The notes beneath the pieces are model-generated. The model had not been told where the DNA came from and made no database searches. It was given only the letters and a program-made list of their open reading frames with translations. The translations under genes and the position numbers were made by a program. This document shows, one piece after another, positions 16,552 to 27,764 of a stretch of DNA of 64,000 nucleotides. This DNA comes from Lactobacillus amylovorus DSM 20531. Its GTDB lineage: Bacteria > Bacillota > Bacilli > Lactobacillales > Lactobacillaceae. The first letter of the stretch is position 1. Each line of letters opens with the position of its first letter. The stretch is from positions 124,001 to 188,000 of the forward strand of contig NZ_CP017706.1 in the NCBI RefSeq assembly GCF_002706375.1, written 5' to 3'.

Positions 16552-19500
16552 TTACTTAACTTCTACTGCTTGTTTAGCATCAAGCAAAATTAAATACTTT
16601 CCAATTACTTTCTTAGTACTAAATTCATTTAATGCTCGTTCATATAAACGAAGCTGTCCGGTATATTTTTCTTTAATTAATTCTATTGCTTCATCTAAAT
16701 GCGATTTGTCTACATGATCAGTTTTGTAGTCAAACAAAATAATACCATTATTTATAATAAAATAGCCATCAATCGTACCATGAACCAAAATTTTTGCATT
16801 TGGATCACTAAAATCATCAAACAAGGTTCTGGCAGACAGCAAACTAGAGAAATCAACTTCTCTTTTTAAATCTTCTGGTCTTTGCCAAAAATCTTTAGCA
16901 AAATCACTATGGACAAACCATTCAATTTGATCTTTTTTAAGACTCGAAACAATGTCCGCATTCAATTTCTTCTGTTCAATTAAATGCTGAATCTCTTGCT
17001 CAAGCTGTTCATCACTTCCGTCACCAGTATAATCATAGTATTGCAAAATCAAGTGTGTGGCAGTACCGATCTCCGCCCCGGTAAACTTAGTTTGATAGAG
17101 GAAACTTGGTTTCGTATCGATCGGCTGCAAATACCGGTTAGTTGAGGCCAGCAAATGCGAATTCTCCAGCTCCGCTTCATCTGGGTCATTGAAGGCCTTT
17201 TTAATTTCAGAAACAGCCTGGTAAGCAGTAGTTGCAATTGCATCTTTAAAAGGATAATCAAATTGATAAAGCTTAGTAGCAGTTTCTGTCAGTGTTTTAA
17301 TTTCTGGCTCGCTATCTTTACGAGTTTCCTTTTCTTCATTGACAGCATTATTTGCAATTGCATCATCATCTGAAAAATCTACGAAGAGAATTGGCTGACT
17401 CTGATCAAGCGAATTCGTAATATCACTAATTCTCATTGCTACACGACGATCAAAAGCTAATGCGGGGCCCATAAAGCTTAATGGTGTTGTTGCAGCTAAT
17501 TTATCTGCCAATGATAACTGACCTTCATGATCCAACTCGTTAGACCAGTCTTTGACCTTTTTATCAAAACTAGGAATATCACCAACCATAATTAACTTTT
17601 GCTTAGCTCGCGTTAAAGCTACATAGAGAATACGAGCTTCTTCTTCAAGCAATTGTCTTTTCTTAGTAATATTACCCATTGCCTTAACTAAGGAGTCAAT
17701 TCGATAATGCTCCTCTCTTAAGGTAACACCTAAACCATCAGCATTAATGACATAGTTACCCTTTAAATCGTGCAACTGATACTGATGATGCATCCCTAAA
17801 TAAAAGACAATTGGAAATTCCAGACCCTTAGAACCGTGGATAGTCATCAATCTTACTGCATTTCCCGCCTCTTTAGTTAAAAGCGGTTGAGCTAAATCCT
17901 TTTGACTTTGACGCATGCGATTAATAAAGTTGATGAATTGATATAATCCTTTAAAGCCAGCACTTTCATAAGAAGCAGCTCTCTCATAAAGTGCTTCCAA
18001 ATTGACCCGACGCTGCTCACCATTAGGCAAAGCAGTCATGATTTCTAACAGATTGGTTCGTGTATAAATACTCCAAATTAATTCAGAAATTCTGTGCGTA
18101 GTCGCAAACTCACGCAACGATGCCAATTGATTCAAAAAGTCTTTGCATTTATCGCTGAGCTGATCTCCCACACCAACATATGAAGTAAGGGCACTATAAA
18201 AACTGCTGTTTTTACTCTTAATTCTAATCTTAGCCAAGTCTTTTTCACCGAAATTAAAGAGTGGTGAACGCAAAACCGTAACTAGAGGAATGTCCTGATC
18301 AGGATTATCGATAATTTTCAGATAATTCATAATGACAGTTAATTCGAAAGTTTGAAAATAATTCTCGGCATCAGTCACAAACAAGGGGATATCTTGTTTG
18401 GCAAATTCCTGCATGATCTCCAGATTATCACCATGACTTCTAGTCAAAATAGCAATATCACTGTACTTCATCTCACGCATTTGTCCGCTTTTACTATCGA
18501 ATACCTGCATGCGCTCTTCTTTTAGCTGCTTAATTCGTGCTAAAACCATTTGGATTTCTGAAAAATCGACCTTATCGCTGTTTTCGTCTCCACCTCTTTC
18601 TTTTTTATGAATGATTACCTCACTAGCCTTAGGCAAATTGCTTGGATAATATTTGGCACCAAAAACCAGTTGTCCTTCTTTTTGATAATCGATTCCACCA
18701 AAATTAGGACTCAAAATGCTATTAAACAGATGATTGACGGTACGAGTTACAGGTTCGGTTGATCTAAAATTATCCGAAAGCAAAATACGTTCTTCATGTT
18801 CGTTTTGTTCTTGAGCAAAATCATGGTACTTTCTTAAGAACAAACTAGGTTCAGCTTGTCTAAAGCCATAAATTGACTGCTTCACATCCCCTACCATGAA
18901 CAAGGTATTCTTCCCTGGTTGTCTAACCTGTTGAATAATATTTTCCTGCAGAGCATTAATATCCTGATACTCGTCAACCAGAATTTCTTTAAATTTACTT
19001 TGATAAAAATCTCTAGCCATCTGTGAGCTAGACGTATCCTGACTGAGAATGCGATAGGCTAATTGCTCCATATCACTATAATCAATCAAGTTTTCATCAC
19101 GTTTTAACTTGTTAAAACGCTCAATTAGGGCGATTTCAGCTTGCGCAATCGCAGCTACGATCTTTTGACCATCTTGCATTACTTTTACTTGTTCTTTTTC
19201 ATCGGTGGCAAAAAATGCCGTAAAGGTATCAAAGACCTGACTTTTGGCTTCATCTTTTAACTTTTGCAAATCACCGTAGAACTCTAGCAGATCTTCATCC
19301 CATTTACTCGACTTGCGGTATATACCATTAAAAGTACACAAACGCAGCAAATCTCTTTGCTCATCATATGGTTTATCCTCATCCAAGGCTGCCAAGAAAT
19401 TCTGTAAGTTTTGATCAAACAAACTGAAGTCTTCTCTGACTTTTTTTAGTTCCTTGGTTTCAAAGATAGTCTCTTCTAAGCGCTCATTGATTTTATTTTC

Positions 19501-20172
19501 TAGGCCCTTAAAACTATCTAATAAGTATGGCTTAATTTGGTTTTGCCATAAATTAGACTGAGTAATCTCAGCTCCAGTTTCATACACCTCTGGCAATTGC
19601 ATTAACCAGGCATGATATTCTGGCTTAGCCATCGCATAGTTATACAAATCTAATAACAAATCTCGCGGACTGTCAGCATCCCGGTCACCAGCAAAATTAT
19701 CATAAAAACGTCTAAAGTCAGAATCCTTATTAGTTAAAAATTCACCTTCAACTTCTCGCAAAGCACGTTCTTTTAATAAAGCTGCCTGCGTTTCGTCGGT
19801 TAGAATCTGAAAACTAGGATCTAAATCTACTGAATAATAGAAACGATGAATTACTTCAAGACAAAAAGCATCAATAGTTGAGATATTGGCAGTATCCACT
19901 TGATTCAGTTGTTCTCGCAAGTATCTCCGATTGACGCCTGGCTTAGCCATTTCTTGCGTCAAGGCATTCTTTATTCTCGTTTTCATTTCTTCTGCAGCTG
20001 CTTTAGTAAATGTCACAACCAACAGTTCACTTACTTGCGTTCCTGCCAAAATTTCTCTCAAAACCCGTTCAACCAAGACTGTAGTTTTACCACTACCAGC
20101 CGAAGCTGAAACTAAAATATCGTGTCCACGATCATTGATCGCTTTTTCTTGCTCTTTAGTAAATTGTGGCAA
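16552..20172 (-). CDS. addA: AddA/RexA helicase-nuclease subunit
   Basis: This is the large subunit of the AddAB (RexAB) enzyme, which resects double-strand ends and loads RecA. The 1206 residues include the Q motif FTKEQEKAIND, Walker A SASAGSGKTT (about 18-27), Walker B VDEYQDINALQ, the UvrD-type C-terminal motif MTIHGSKGLEFPIV, and a RecB-type nuclease domain at the C-terminus with GTIDGYF and LFDYKTDH. Translation begins with TTG 20170-20172 after AGAGAGGA. The start is 2 bp from the addB stop, so the two subunits are coupled. Confidence 0.95.
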   Translation of the reverse strand: MPQFTKEQEKAINDRGHDILVSASAGSGKTTVLVERVLREILAGTQVSELLVVTFTKAAAEEMKTRIKNALTQEMAKPGVNRRYLREQLNQVDTANISTIDAFCLEVIHRFYYSVDLDPSFQILTDETQAALLKERALREVEGEFLTNKDSDFRRFYDNFAGDRDADSPRDLLLDLYNYAMAKPEYHAWLMQLPEVYETGAEITQSNLWQNQIKPYLLDSFKGLENKINERLEETIFETKELKKVREDFSLFDQNLQNFLAALDEDKPYDEQRDLLRLCTFNGIYRKSSKWDEDLLEFYGDLQKLKDEAKSQVFDTFTAFFATDEKEQVKVMQDGQKIVAAIAQAEIALIERFNKLKRDENLIDYSDMEQLAYRILSQDTSSSQMARDFYQSKFKEILVDEYQDINALQENIIQQVRQPGKNTLFMVGDVKQSIYGFRQAEPSLFLRKYHDFAQEQNEHEERILLSDNFRSTEPVTRTVNHLFNSILSPNFGGIDYQKEGQLVFGAKYYPSNLPKASEVIIHKKERGGDENSDKVDFSEIQMVLARIKQLKEERMQVFDSKSGQMREMKYSDIAILTRSHGDNLEIMQEFAKQDIPLFVTDAENYFQTFELTVIMNYLKIIDNPDQDIPLVTVLRSPLFNFGEKDLAKIRIKSKNSSFYSALTSYVGVGDQLSDKCKDFLNQLASLREFATTHRISELIWSIYTRTNLLEIMTALPNGEQRRVNLEALYERAASYESAGFKGLYQFINFINRMRQSQKDLAQPLLTKEAGNAVRLMTIHGSKGLEFPIVFYLGMHHQYQLHDLKGNYVINADGLGVTLREEHYRIDSLVKAMGNITKKRQLLEEEARILYVALTRAKQKLIMVGDIPSFDKKVKDWSNELDHEGQLSLADKLAATTPLSFMGPALAFDRRVAMRISDITNSLDQSQPILFVDFSDDDAIANNAVNEEKETRKDSEPEIKTLTETATKLYQFDYPFKDAIATTAYQAVSEIKKAFNDPDEAELENSHLLASTNRYLQPIDTKPSFLYQTKFTGAEIGTATHLILQYYDYTGDGSDEQLEQEIQHLIEQKKLNADIVSSLKKDQIEWFVHSDFAKDFWQRPEDLKREVDFSSLLSARTLFDDFSDPNAKILVHGTIDGYFIINNGIILFDYKTDHVDKSHLDEAIELIKEKYTGQLRLYERALNEFSTKKVIGKYLILLDAKQAVEVK

Positions 20173-20174
20173 AA

Positions 20175-23100
20175 TTAGTCCTCTCTTCCTAATCTTTCTT
20201 TGATTTTAGCTAACAGATCTTTTTTCTTCATATTACTGATTTCATGGTATTGATTTTGTCTAAGCATCGCATCAAAGAAGAAGATATCCTTGAAGTCTGA
20301 ATAAGTTAGAGCATTTTGTGACTTACCATATTTATATGGATTCAAACTAATCTTACCGGACAGAATCTGACTTGATGCTTTCTTGATCAAATATTCATCA
20401 TACTCTAACAACAATTCAATTTCTTCTTCACTGAAACTACGATTGGCAGGCAAACTAAATCCACCTTTAGCTTTAGTTTTAACACCAGTATAAAGCTCTG
20501 AAACCTGCTTAGTGCTTCCTTCTAGTAACGGTTCAGCTTCCGTTAAAATATCCGGGTCGTTACTGATGATGCCATTGTACATCAATTTAGGCTTGCTATC
20601 AGTTGCAGCTTGACGAAGATTCATAGAACTATCGATCAGCTTATTGCTGTTCAGTCTCTCTAACTGTCTAGTAACTGTTTGATAAAATGCACCTAATAAC
20701 GACAATTGATCGCTTCCGGCAAAAAATTGATTATTATTAGCTAAAACATCTAGATATGAAACCATCTGTAAGGCGATGCCATTGTAAAACATACCTAAAT
20801 CAAACTTTTTAGCTGATGACTTGTAGTCAATAACCTGTGCTAATACTTGATCCTTGTCGGCAAAGTTAGCCAAATCTACCCGGTCCATTTTTCCGCGTAA
20901 ATCAACATGGTGATTGCCTGATAAATCAGGGACTGCAAAACTAAGACCTTTAAGACGTTCTCCTACCCCAAAACTTAATTCAGAGTACTTAGCTCTAAGT
21001 GGCGTTTTAGTTAGTGACTTGCGCCAATTGTGAGCTACTTTCGAGGTTGTATGATCCAGACATTTGAACAAATACTGATTAAACGGATCATTCATTAACT
21101 GGGCATATTTTCCTTCATCCTTCATGACTTCTCTCACAGAATTAAGCATACTTTCTAGCTCAGTACTATTAAGATCAGCCAAATCAAGGTGACGCTTATT
21201 AAGTTGCTTTACTAAACGGTCAAAGGTTTCATGGAAGTAATTGCCCGCTTGAATTACATCAAATTCATTTTCAAACCGGCGTCGTAATCTTAAACCATAA
21301 GTTAAGAAATATTCATAGGAATTTTTATAAAAAGTTTCTAGTTGAGAAACTGATGCGTTTAGATTTTCACCATATAACTTAGTAGCTAGTTCTTCACCAA
21401 TATCCTCTGGTTGATTATCAAATTGACTAGCACCTAAAACAGAATCCGTTTTCTGTGGCAATACTTTTTGAGTCAGCTGAAGCAATTTAGTAATCGCTGA
21501 CGACTTAGCTAATGAGTTCATATAAGCCAAATAACCTAAACTGGCATCTGCATTTGTAATAAATGACAAGAGATCCTGCATTTTTTCTGGCAAATCATGC
21601 TGCTCAAATTCACGAGCACCATAGTCGCTTAAGCGTTGATAATAGATAGAAGAATTTAGCGTCTCATTTGATGCATTTAAGACAGGATATGACACATACA
21701 CACGGTCTTGAGCTAAGGCCAGTGATAAACCAAATTGGTAGTTTTGATCCAAATTATTTAATTGTTGATTATCTTCCAAATATGAATCTGAACTAAAACT
21801 ATCCTGCAATTGAGCTAAGTTTTCAGTGGTTAAAAAGCCTGGCATCTTTTGAATAGCTGGCAAATTACCGCTAGTTGCACCAATAATGAAGACCTGCTTA
21901 TAGCCACTAGTCTGAACCATTCCGATTTCAGATAAGTTAACTGCATCAAGCGTGGATGGAATTTGCGAGAAGTTAGCCTCCTTAAAGGCATTAATCAACA
22001 TATTGAAAAATTCATCCATATTAAATTCTTCAGGATTAATCATTAAATAGTCACTAAGCAATTGAATCAACAAATCCCACAATTGCTCTGGCTGTTGTGC
22101 TTGTTGCAAGTCTCCAGCATTATTAGCGTCATCACGCCATTTTTCTAGTCTAGCGGCAATTCCATTTTCGGTTAAAAAGTCAAAAAAGATCGTTAATGCC
22201 TTTTGACTATCTTTCTCTTGTGCTAATTTTTCAAATAAATTAGTTACTTTATCAACCAGATAACCACGCAAGCGATCAATCTTAGCAACTTCTTCATCCA
22301 TCTTATCCAGACGAATGACTTCCGCATTCACAAAGTCAGAAAACTTTTTACGCCACAAACCGTGATTAATACCGTGAGCCAAGACAAAATTTTCTAATTC
22401 ATCGACATCATGAATATATTCGGCTTCTTCTTTATACCAAGACGGAATAAGCAAATGCGTTTTTAAAATTGCTAGCATACTCGAAGTAGTAAAAGGATTG
22501 CCTTTTAAATCATGCAGATTAAACAGGTTTTCAATTAAAACAACTAAAGGGTGATACTTCATCTCTTGCTGCAAGTCATTGAAGAAAGGAATTTTATTCT
22601 GCCTTAAAATTGGCGTTAAGTAAGTCTCGTATTCCTTTAAATCTGGTGCCAAGATCAAAAAATCATGATAACGGTAATTGTTTAAAGCAACCTGCTGATA
22701 AATCGTACGTGCAACAAAATATGCTTCGGCATAACGTGAATCTGCTTTTACCAACTGTACTTGATTTAAATCGTCAGTTTTTGAAATTGCTTCAGTCCAT
22801 AAACTATTAAGTATTTCGCGTTTTGTTGGTTTTGGTGAAAGAGGGAAGCTGTTGACCGTATACTCCATTTTTCTTTCTTGCAAAAATGAAGTAAAACGAC
22901 TGATCGTCTGCTGGATTACATAGTCGTAGTCGCCCTCTTCGGCCTGCGGATTAATGTCACCTAGCCTTGTTTTGAAAGCCAAAACCACATTTTTAGCCTT
23001 GCGCATCAGCAATTTAATAGTTAAAGTTTCTTGCAATGAAAAATGCGAAAAATCACAGAAATAAAAACTAGTATTACCCAGGTTTTTATTCTTAGCCAAA

Positions 23101-23657
23101 ATTTCATTCAACTGAACTTGAACTTCATTTTTGGTAGAAAATTTACCTGCAATTTCTTTAATAAAAGCATCGTAAATAATCCGTAAATCGTGGACCTTAC
23201 TCTTAGTTTCTTGATCTAAACTATCTTCATCGATATCTTCTAAATTTACGTTGCCATCATAAATTTGTAAAATAGTACTGTACAACTGATTAATTAAACC
23301 AGTATTTGAATTTTCAAAGATGGTTAGCTTATCTTTTTCTTGTTCTACGATATGCGTAAGCAGCATTGCACTTGCCGCATCATCTAGCTGTGTAGGCAAG
23401 CCTTGTTCCGCATCTTTTAAGAAGAACCAAGCAAGACGAGAAAAAGAAAGGACGTGCAAATTCTTAACTGCCGTCTCACTTTGATTTTTACTGATTGCAA
23501 GTTTATTAATTGCCCTAACTTCTGTGGTAAACTTAATATGATTAGGAACAATGATAAAAGTTTTATGTTCTGGATGCTGCTGATAATTCCGCACTGCTTC
23601 TTCCAGAATTTTTTCTTGTAATGGGTCGGTTTGTCTTCCTGTTAGAATTTTGATCAT
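20175..23657 (-). CDS. rexB: AddB/RexB helicase-nuclease subunit
   Basis: Partner of AddA/RexA, 1160 residues. The N-terminal part is an inactivated SF1 helicase fold that begins [16 protein letters not shown] and lacks a classic Walker A. The C-terminal RecB-type nuclease is visible as [12 protein letters not shown]...[14 protein letters not shown]. The Fe-S cysteine set of Bacillus AddB is not evident, which fits the RexB subtype of lactobacilli and streptococci. ATG follows GGAGTACGAACAA. It is divergent from the mevalonate operon with only 79 bp between starts. Confidence 0.93.
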   Translation of the reverse strand: MIKILTGRQTDPLQEKILEEAVRNYQQHPEHKTFIIVPNHIKFTTEVRAINKLAISKNQSETAVKNLHVLSFSRLAWFFLKDAEQGLPTQLDDAASAMLLTHIVEQEKDKLTIFENSNTGLINQLYSTILQIYDGNVNLEDIDEDSLDQETKSKVHDLRIIYDAFIKEIAGKFSTKNEVQVQLNEILAKNKNLGNTSFYFCDFSHFSLQETLTIKLLMRKAKNVVLAFKTRLGDINPQAEEGDYDYVIQQTISRFTSFLQERKMEYTVNSFPLSPKPTKREILNSLWTEAISKTDDLNQVQLVKADSRYAEAYFVARTIYQQVALNNYRYHDFLILAPDLKEYETYLTPILRQNKIPFFNDLQQEMKYHPLVVLIENLFNLHDLKGNPFTTSSMLAILKTHLLIPSWYKEEAEYIHDVDELENFVLAHGINHGLWRKKFSDFVNAEVIRLDKMDEEVAKIDRLRGYLVDKVTNLFEKLAQEKDSQKALTIFFDFLTENGIAARLEKWRDDANNAGDLQQAQQPEQLWDLLIQLLSDYLMINPEEFNMDEFFNMLINAFKEANFSQIPSTLDAVNLSEIGMVQTSGYKQVFIIGATSGNLPAIQKMPGFLTTENLAQLQDSFSSDSYLEDNQQLNNLDQNYQFGLSLALAQDRVYVSYPVLNASNETLNSSIYYQRLSDYGAREFEQHDLPEKMQDLLSFITNADASLGYLAYMNSLAKSSAITKLLQLTQKVLPQKTDSVLGASQFDNQPEDIGEELATKLYGENLNASVSQLETFYKNSYEYFLTYGLRLRRRFENEFDVIQAGNYFHETFDRLVKQLNKRHLDLADLNSTELESMLNSVREVMKDEGKYAQLMNDPFNQYLFKCLDHTTSKVAHNWRKSLTKTPLRAKYSELSFGVGERLKGLSFAVPDLSGNHHVDLRGKMDRVDLANFADKDQVLAQVIDYKSSAKKFDLGMFYNGIALQMVSYLDVLANNNQFFAGSDQLSLLGAFYQTVTRQLERLNSNKLIDSSMNLRQAATDSKPKLMYNGIISNDPDILTEAEPLLEGSTKQVSELYTGVKTKAKGGFSLPANRSFSEEEIELLLEYDEYLIKKASSQILSGKISLNPYKYGKSQNALTYSDFKDIFFFDAMLRQNQYHEISNMKKKDLLAKIKERLGRED

Positions 23658-23736
23658 TTGTTCGTACTCCTTGTTTAATATTCTAGCACAACAATGTTCT
23701 ATCTTTTATTAAATCTATTTTAAGGATGATTAAATA

Positions 23737-24645
23737 ATGAAGTGTAGTTTTTTAGCTCACGGGAAAGTGATTATTATTGGTGAACACTCTGTGGTTTATG
23801 GCTATGATGCTTTAGCAATGCCCATTAAGGCTTTGCATATTAAAACCACAGTTGAAGATTCTGATCAAATGTGGATGGATACCACACGCTATCATGGTCC
23901 TTTCTTCGATGCACCAGATGAATACAATGGACTTAAATATGTGGTTAAAACCATGCGTGAAAAAGCCAAGAATACCCAGCCTTTAAAAATCACTTATACA
24001 GGTGAAATTCCGATGGAACGTGGTTTTGGTTCCAGTGCTACCGTGGCGCTTGGTACAACTAAAGCATTAAATCAATTTTTCAATTTAAACTTAACCGAAA
24101 AAGAAATTATGGCGGTTACTAACCATGCCGAAATGATTAATCACGGCAAAGCCTCTGGTCTTGATGCTGCTACTGTCAATTCAGACTATCTAGTATTTTT
24201 CAATAAGGAAATGGGTCCTAAGATGCTTAAAGCAAAACTGGGTGCTACCCTTTTAATCATGGATACTGGGCAATTAGGCAATACTAAAGAAGCTGTTACC
24301 CAAGTAAGATCATTACTAGATAAATCCGAAGCAGCCAAGAACAATATGAAGCGTTTAGGTGAATTAGCTGATTTAACCAAACAAGCTTGGCTTAAACAAG
24401 ATAGTCTAACAGTAGGAAAAATCTTTAATGAAGCACAAGAAATTTTGCATTCTTTCAATATTTCTACTGCTAAGATTGATCAATTACAAAAAATTGCTTT
24501 AGCTAACGGTGCTTTAGGCTTTAAACTCTCTGGTGGTGGCCTAGGCGGGATCACTATCACATTATGTAAAAATCAAGAAATCGCTAATGAAATAGCAGCT
24601 AAGTGCCAAGATATCATTAGTAACAGCTGGATCGAGGAAATTTAA
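23737..24645 (+). CDS. mvk: mevalonate kinase
   Basis: Phosphorylates mevalonate to mevalonate-5-phosphate, the first kinase step of the lower mevalonate pathway to isopentenyl diphosphate. A GHMP-kinase fold of 302 residues: N-terminal HGKVIIIGEHSVVYGY, ATP-loop PMERGFGSSAT (about 92-102), KASGLDAATV with the catalytic Asp, and C-terminal LSGGGLGGI. It is first in a four-gene operon and its stop overlaps the mvaD start by one base. Mevalonate production from HMG-CoA must be encoded elsewhere. Confidence 0.94.
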   Translation: MKCSFLAHGKVIIIGEHSVVYGYDALAMPIKALHIKTTVEDSDQMWMDTTRYHGPFFDAPDEYNGLKYVVKTMREKAKNTQPLKITYTGEIPMERGFGSSATVALGTTKALNQFFNLNLTEKEIMAVTNHAEMINHGKASGLDAATVNSDYLVFFNKEMGPKMLKAKLGATLLIMDTGQLGNTKEAVTQVRSLLDKSEAAKNNMKRLGELADLTKQAWLKQDSLTVGKIFNEAQEILHSFNISTAKIDQLQKIALANGALGFKLSGGGLGGITITLCKNQEIANEIAAKCQDIISNSWIEEI

Positions 24646-25610
24646 TGACAAAAACTGCACGAGCACATACCAACATCGCCTTAATCAAGTACTGGGGCAA
24701 AAAAGACGCCACTTTAAGAATTCCGTTGATGTCGAGTCTATCAATGACGCTTGACGCTTTTTATACCGATACTTCCATTGAAAAAGGAACAGACACAAAT
24801 GAATTCTATTTAAATGATAAAAAGCAATCTTTTGCTAACAGCCAACGCGTTTTTAACTATATTGAGAAGTTGCAACAAAGATTTAACTTAGATAAAGAAA
24901 ATCTTGTAATCAAATCTACCAATCACGTTCCAACAGCTGCAGGTCTTGCTTCTTCTAGTTCCGCTTTTGCGGCCCTGGCGGCAGCTTTTTGCGCCTATTA
25001 TCATATTGACGCGGATAAAACCTTATTATCACGTTTGGCTAGAATTGGCTCAGGTTCCGCAAGTCGTTCTGTTTTCGGTGGTTTTTCCATTTGGCAAAAA
25101 GGCGATTCCGATGAGACTTCTTACGCTTATGCTTTAGATGAACACCCTAAAATAGATCTACATCTACTTGCAATTGAATTGAACACTAAACAAAAGAAAA
25201 TCTCATCAACTCGTGGCATGAAAGATGCTCAATCTTCCCCATTCTTTAAGCCATGGCTTGCACGTAATGAACTTGAACTAAACAAGATGATTAGCGCTAT
25301 TAAAGATGAAGATTTCACTGTCCTAGGCGAACTAGCTGAACTCAACGCTAATGAGATGCACGCAATTAACTTAACCGCTCAACCAGAGTTTACTTATTTT
25401 GAACCCGATACCATCCAAGCTATAAAATTAATAGAAAATTTACGCCACAAAGGTATTGAATGCTACTATACTATTGATGCTGGTCCAAATATTAAAGTAC
25501 TCTGTCAATTAAGAAATATAAAAGAAATTATTGAAAACTTTGAGTCAGAATTCAATAATGTTAAGATAGTGAGTGCAAGTTTTGGTCCTGGAGTTACTTA
25601 TTTGGATTAA
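24645..25610 (+). CDS. mvaD: diphosphomevalonate decarboxylase
   Basis: Converts mevalonate-5-diphosphate to isopentenyl diphosphate with ATP and loss of CO2. The 321 residues include the substrate-binding ANIALIKYWGKKD near the N-terminus, the P-loop-like PTAAGLASSSSAFAAL (about 96-111), GSGSASRSVFGGF and the C-terminal TIDAGPNIKVL, all family hallmarks. The ATG overlaps the mevalonate kinase stop (TAATG). It is followed after 42 bp by phosphomevalonate kinase. Confidence 0.95.
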   Translation: MTKTARAHTNIALIKYWGKKDATLRIPLMSSLSMTLDAFYTDTSIEKGTDTNEFYLNDKKQSFANSQRVFNYIEKLQQRFNLDKENLVIKSTNHVPTAAGLASSSSAFAALAAAFCAYYHIDADKTLLSRLARIGSGSASRSVFGGFSIWQKGDSDETSYAYALDEHPKIDLHLLAIELNTKQKKISSTRGMKDAQSSPFFKPWLARNELELNKMISAIKDEDFTVLGELAELNANEMHAINLTAQPEFTYFEPDTIQAIKLIENLRHKGIECYYTIDAGPNIKVLCQLRNIKEIIENFESEFNNVKIVSASFGPGVTYLD

Positions 25611-25652
25611 TTTGTACATAGAAAGTTAGATAGATTCGAGGATTTAATTCTT

Positions 25653-26735
25653 TTGATAACAGAAAAAGCACCTGGAAAGTTATATATTGCCGGAGAATAT
25701 GCAGTTTTAGAGCAGGACTGTCCTGCTGTTTTAGTAGCGGTTAATCAATTCGTACGCGTTTCAATCACCAAAAGCAAAACTTCTACTGGATTGATTCACT
25801 CTAAGCAGTATTCACAGGATTCTATCCACTGGGTTCGTCGTGGTTCTAAGATGGTAATTGATAATCGTGATAACCCATTTGAGTATATTTTGTCTGCAAT
25901 TTCCTTTACAGAACAATATTGTATTGAACAAAATATCAAGATGAAAGTATACGATCTGCATGTTAATTCAGACTTGGATTCTGCCGACGGTAAGAAATAT
26001 GGTTTGGGCTCAAGCGCTGCTGTTACTGTAGCCACTGTTAAGGCTATTTTACATTTTTATGGCGTAAAAACGAGTAATGAGCTTGTTTACAAGCTTTCAG
26101 CCATCTCTCACTATTCCGTTCAGGGCAATGGCTCCGCAGGAGACATCGCTGCTAGTGTCTATGGTGGTTGGCTTGCTTACCAAACCTTTGATAAAACTTG
26201 GCTAAAACATGAACTTGATAAAAAGACATTGTCTGAAGTAGTTAATGAAGCTTGGCCTGGCTTAAAGATCCAACTGCTCAACCCACCTAAGGATATGAAG
26301 TTGATGATCGGTTGGAGTCAAAAGCCTGCTTCTACTTCTCGCTTAGTTGATGAAACTAACGCTAACAAAGCTGCTTTGAACATGGAATACAAGAACTTCT
26401 TAGCATCTTCTAGAGCCTGCGTTTTAAAGATGATCGCTGGTTTTGAAGCAAACGATATTTCATTAATTAAAAAACAAATTCGCGCTAACCGTAAATTATT
26501 GCAACACTTTGCTAAGATCAACCAAATTGCCATTGAAATTCCACGTTTGACTCAATTAATCAGAATTGCGGAAGACTTTGGTGGAGCTGCTAAGACTTCT
26601 GGCGCAGGCAATGGCGATTGCGGTATTGTAATCACCGATTCTAATACTGACGTGGCCGCTCTTGAAAGCGAATGGCGTCATAATGGCATTTTGCCCCTTA
26701 ATTTTAGAGTTCACCAAATAAGTTTAGTTCGTTAA
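25653..26735 (+). CDS. mvaK2: phosphomevalonate kinase (GHMP type)
   Basis: Phosphorylates mevalonate-5-phosphate to the diphosphate. A GHMP fold of 360 residues: KAPGKLYIAGEYAVLE at the N-terminus, KYGLGSSAAVTV (about 115-126) as ATP loop, GNGSAGDIAASVYGGW, and C-terminal GGAAKTSGAGNGDCGI. Translation starts at TTG 25653-25655, about 9 bp after CGAGGA. No ATG is in frame near the conserved N-terminus. It is third in the operon although it acts second in the pathway, an order common in lactobacilli. Confidence 0.93.
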   Translation: MITEKAPGKLYIAGEYAVLEQDCPAVLVAVNQFVRVSITKSKTSTGLIHSKQYSQDSIHWVRRGSKMVIDNRDNPFEYILSAISFTEQYCIEQNIKMKVYDLHVNSDLDSADGKKYGLGSSAAVTVATVKAILHFYGVKTSNELVYKLSAISHYSVQGNGSAGDIAASVYGGWLAYQTFDKTWLKHELDKKTLSEVVNEAWPGLKIQLLNPPKDMKLMIGWSQKPASTSRLVDETNANKAALNMEYKNFLASSRACVLKMIAGFEANDISLIKKQIRANRKLLQHFAKINQIAIEIPRLTQLIRIAEDFGGAAKTSGAGNGDCGIVITDSNTDVAALESEWRHNGILPLNFRVHQISLVR

Positions 26736-26747
26736 CGGAGAATATAT

Positions 26748-27764
26748 ATGTCAACTAGATCCGAAAGAAAAGAAGAACATCTGAAACTAGCTCAGATGTT
26801 TTTTAATAAGCAAAAATACAATAGTTTTGATCAATTACATTTACTTCGCCCTGCTTTGCCTGAAACCAAAGTTGATACTCAAATACTAGGTGTAGAGATG
26901 TTTAAAAAACGCGTCTCTGCGCCTTTTTTTATCAATGCAATGACTGGCGGCTCTCAAGAATCTAAAGTCGTAAACAAAGCCCTAGGCCATGTAGCTGCAA
27001 AAGAAAAGATTGCTCTTGCATTAGGATCTGCTAGCATCCTTGCTAAAGAAGAAGATCAATTAGATAGTTTTTATGTAGCCAGAAATGAAGATTCTGACGG
27101 TGTTTTAATAATTAATATTAATCCAGAAACACCCGTAGAAGCTACTAATAAAATCATTCATGAGTTAAACGCTGATGCTTTGCAAATTCACCTTAATACG
27201 GTTCAAGAAATCGCTATGCCCGAAGGTGATCGCAACTTTTTCTGGTTAGATCATATTAAGGCATTACGTGATCAAATCGATCTTCCGATTATTATTAAGG
27301 AAGTTGGTTTTGGTTTAGATGAAGCAACTATCCATACTCTAAAAAACGCCGGCATTGAATATTTCGACATTGCTGGCAGTGGTGGCACCAATTTTGCTCA
27401 AATTGAAAATGCTCGTAATTCAAGGGATGTATCATATTTAGAAGATCTTGGTCTCTCTACAGTTGTTTCCGCATTAATGGCGAAAAAAGAAGACGTCAAC
27501 TTCATTGTCTCTGGTGGCGTACGTAATCCTTTAGACGTATTAAAAGGATTAGTACTAGGTGGACAATACGTCGGCATCTCCAATGTCTTTTTACAAGAAT
27601 ATAATCAAAATGGTGTTGCAGGCTTAGAGCAATTTATCTCTGCTTGGAAAAACGAACTGGCTGCCTTAATTGCTATTTATGGTCAAAAAAGTCTTGCATC
27701 CCTACCTCAAATCAAAAAGTATTATGATCTGCCTTTGAAAAATCAAATCGATCAGTTACTTTAA
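26748..27764 (+). CDS. fni: type 2 isopentenyl-diphosphate delta-isomerase (FMN-dependent)
   Basis: Interconverts isopentenyl and dimethylallyl diphosphate using FMN and NAD(P)H. The 338-residue TIM barrel has FINAMTGGS, GSASILAKE, IIIKEVGFGLD, DIAGSGGTNFAQIE and the phosphate-binding VSGGVRNPLDVLKGLVLGG. ATG follows CGGAGAATATAT, 12 bp after the phosphomevalonate kinase. As last gene it completes the operon. Its stop codon overlaps by 4 bp the 3' end of the convergent RpiR gene, with no terminator between them. Confidence 0.95.
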   Translation: MSTRSERKEEHLKLAQMFFNKQKYNSFDQLHLLRPALPETKVDTQILGVEMFKKRVSAPFFINAMTGGSQESKVVNKALGHVAAKEKIALALGSASILAKEEDQLDSFYVARNEDSDGVLIININPETPVEATNKIIHELNADALQIHLNTVQEIAMPEGDRNFFWLDHIKALRDQIDLPIIIKEVGFGLDEATIHTLKNAGIEYFDIAGSGGTNFAQIENARNSRDVSYLEDLGLSTVVSALMAKKEDVNFIVSGGVRNPLDVLKGLVLGGQYVGISNVFLQEYNQNGVAGLEQFISAWKNELAALIAIYGQKSLASLPQIKKYYDLPLKNQIDQLL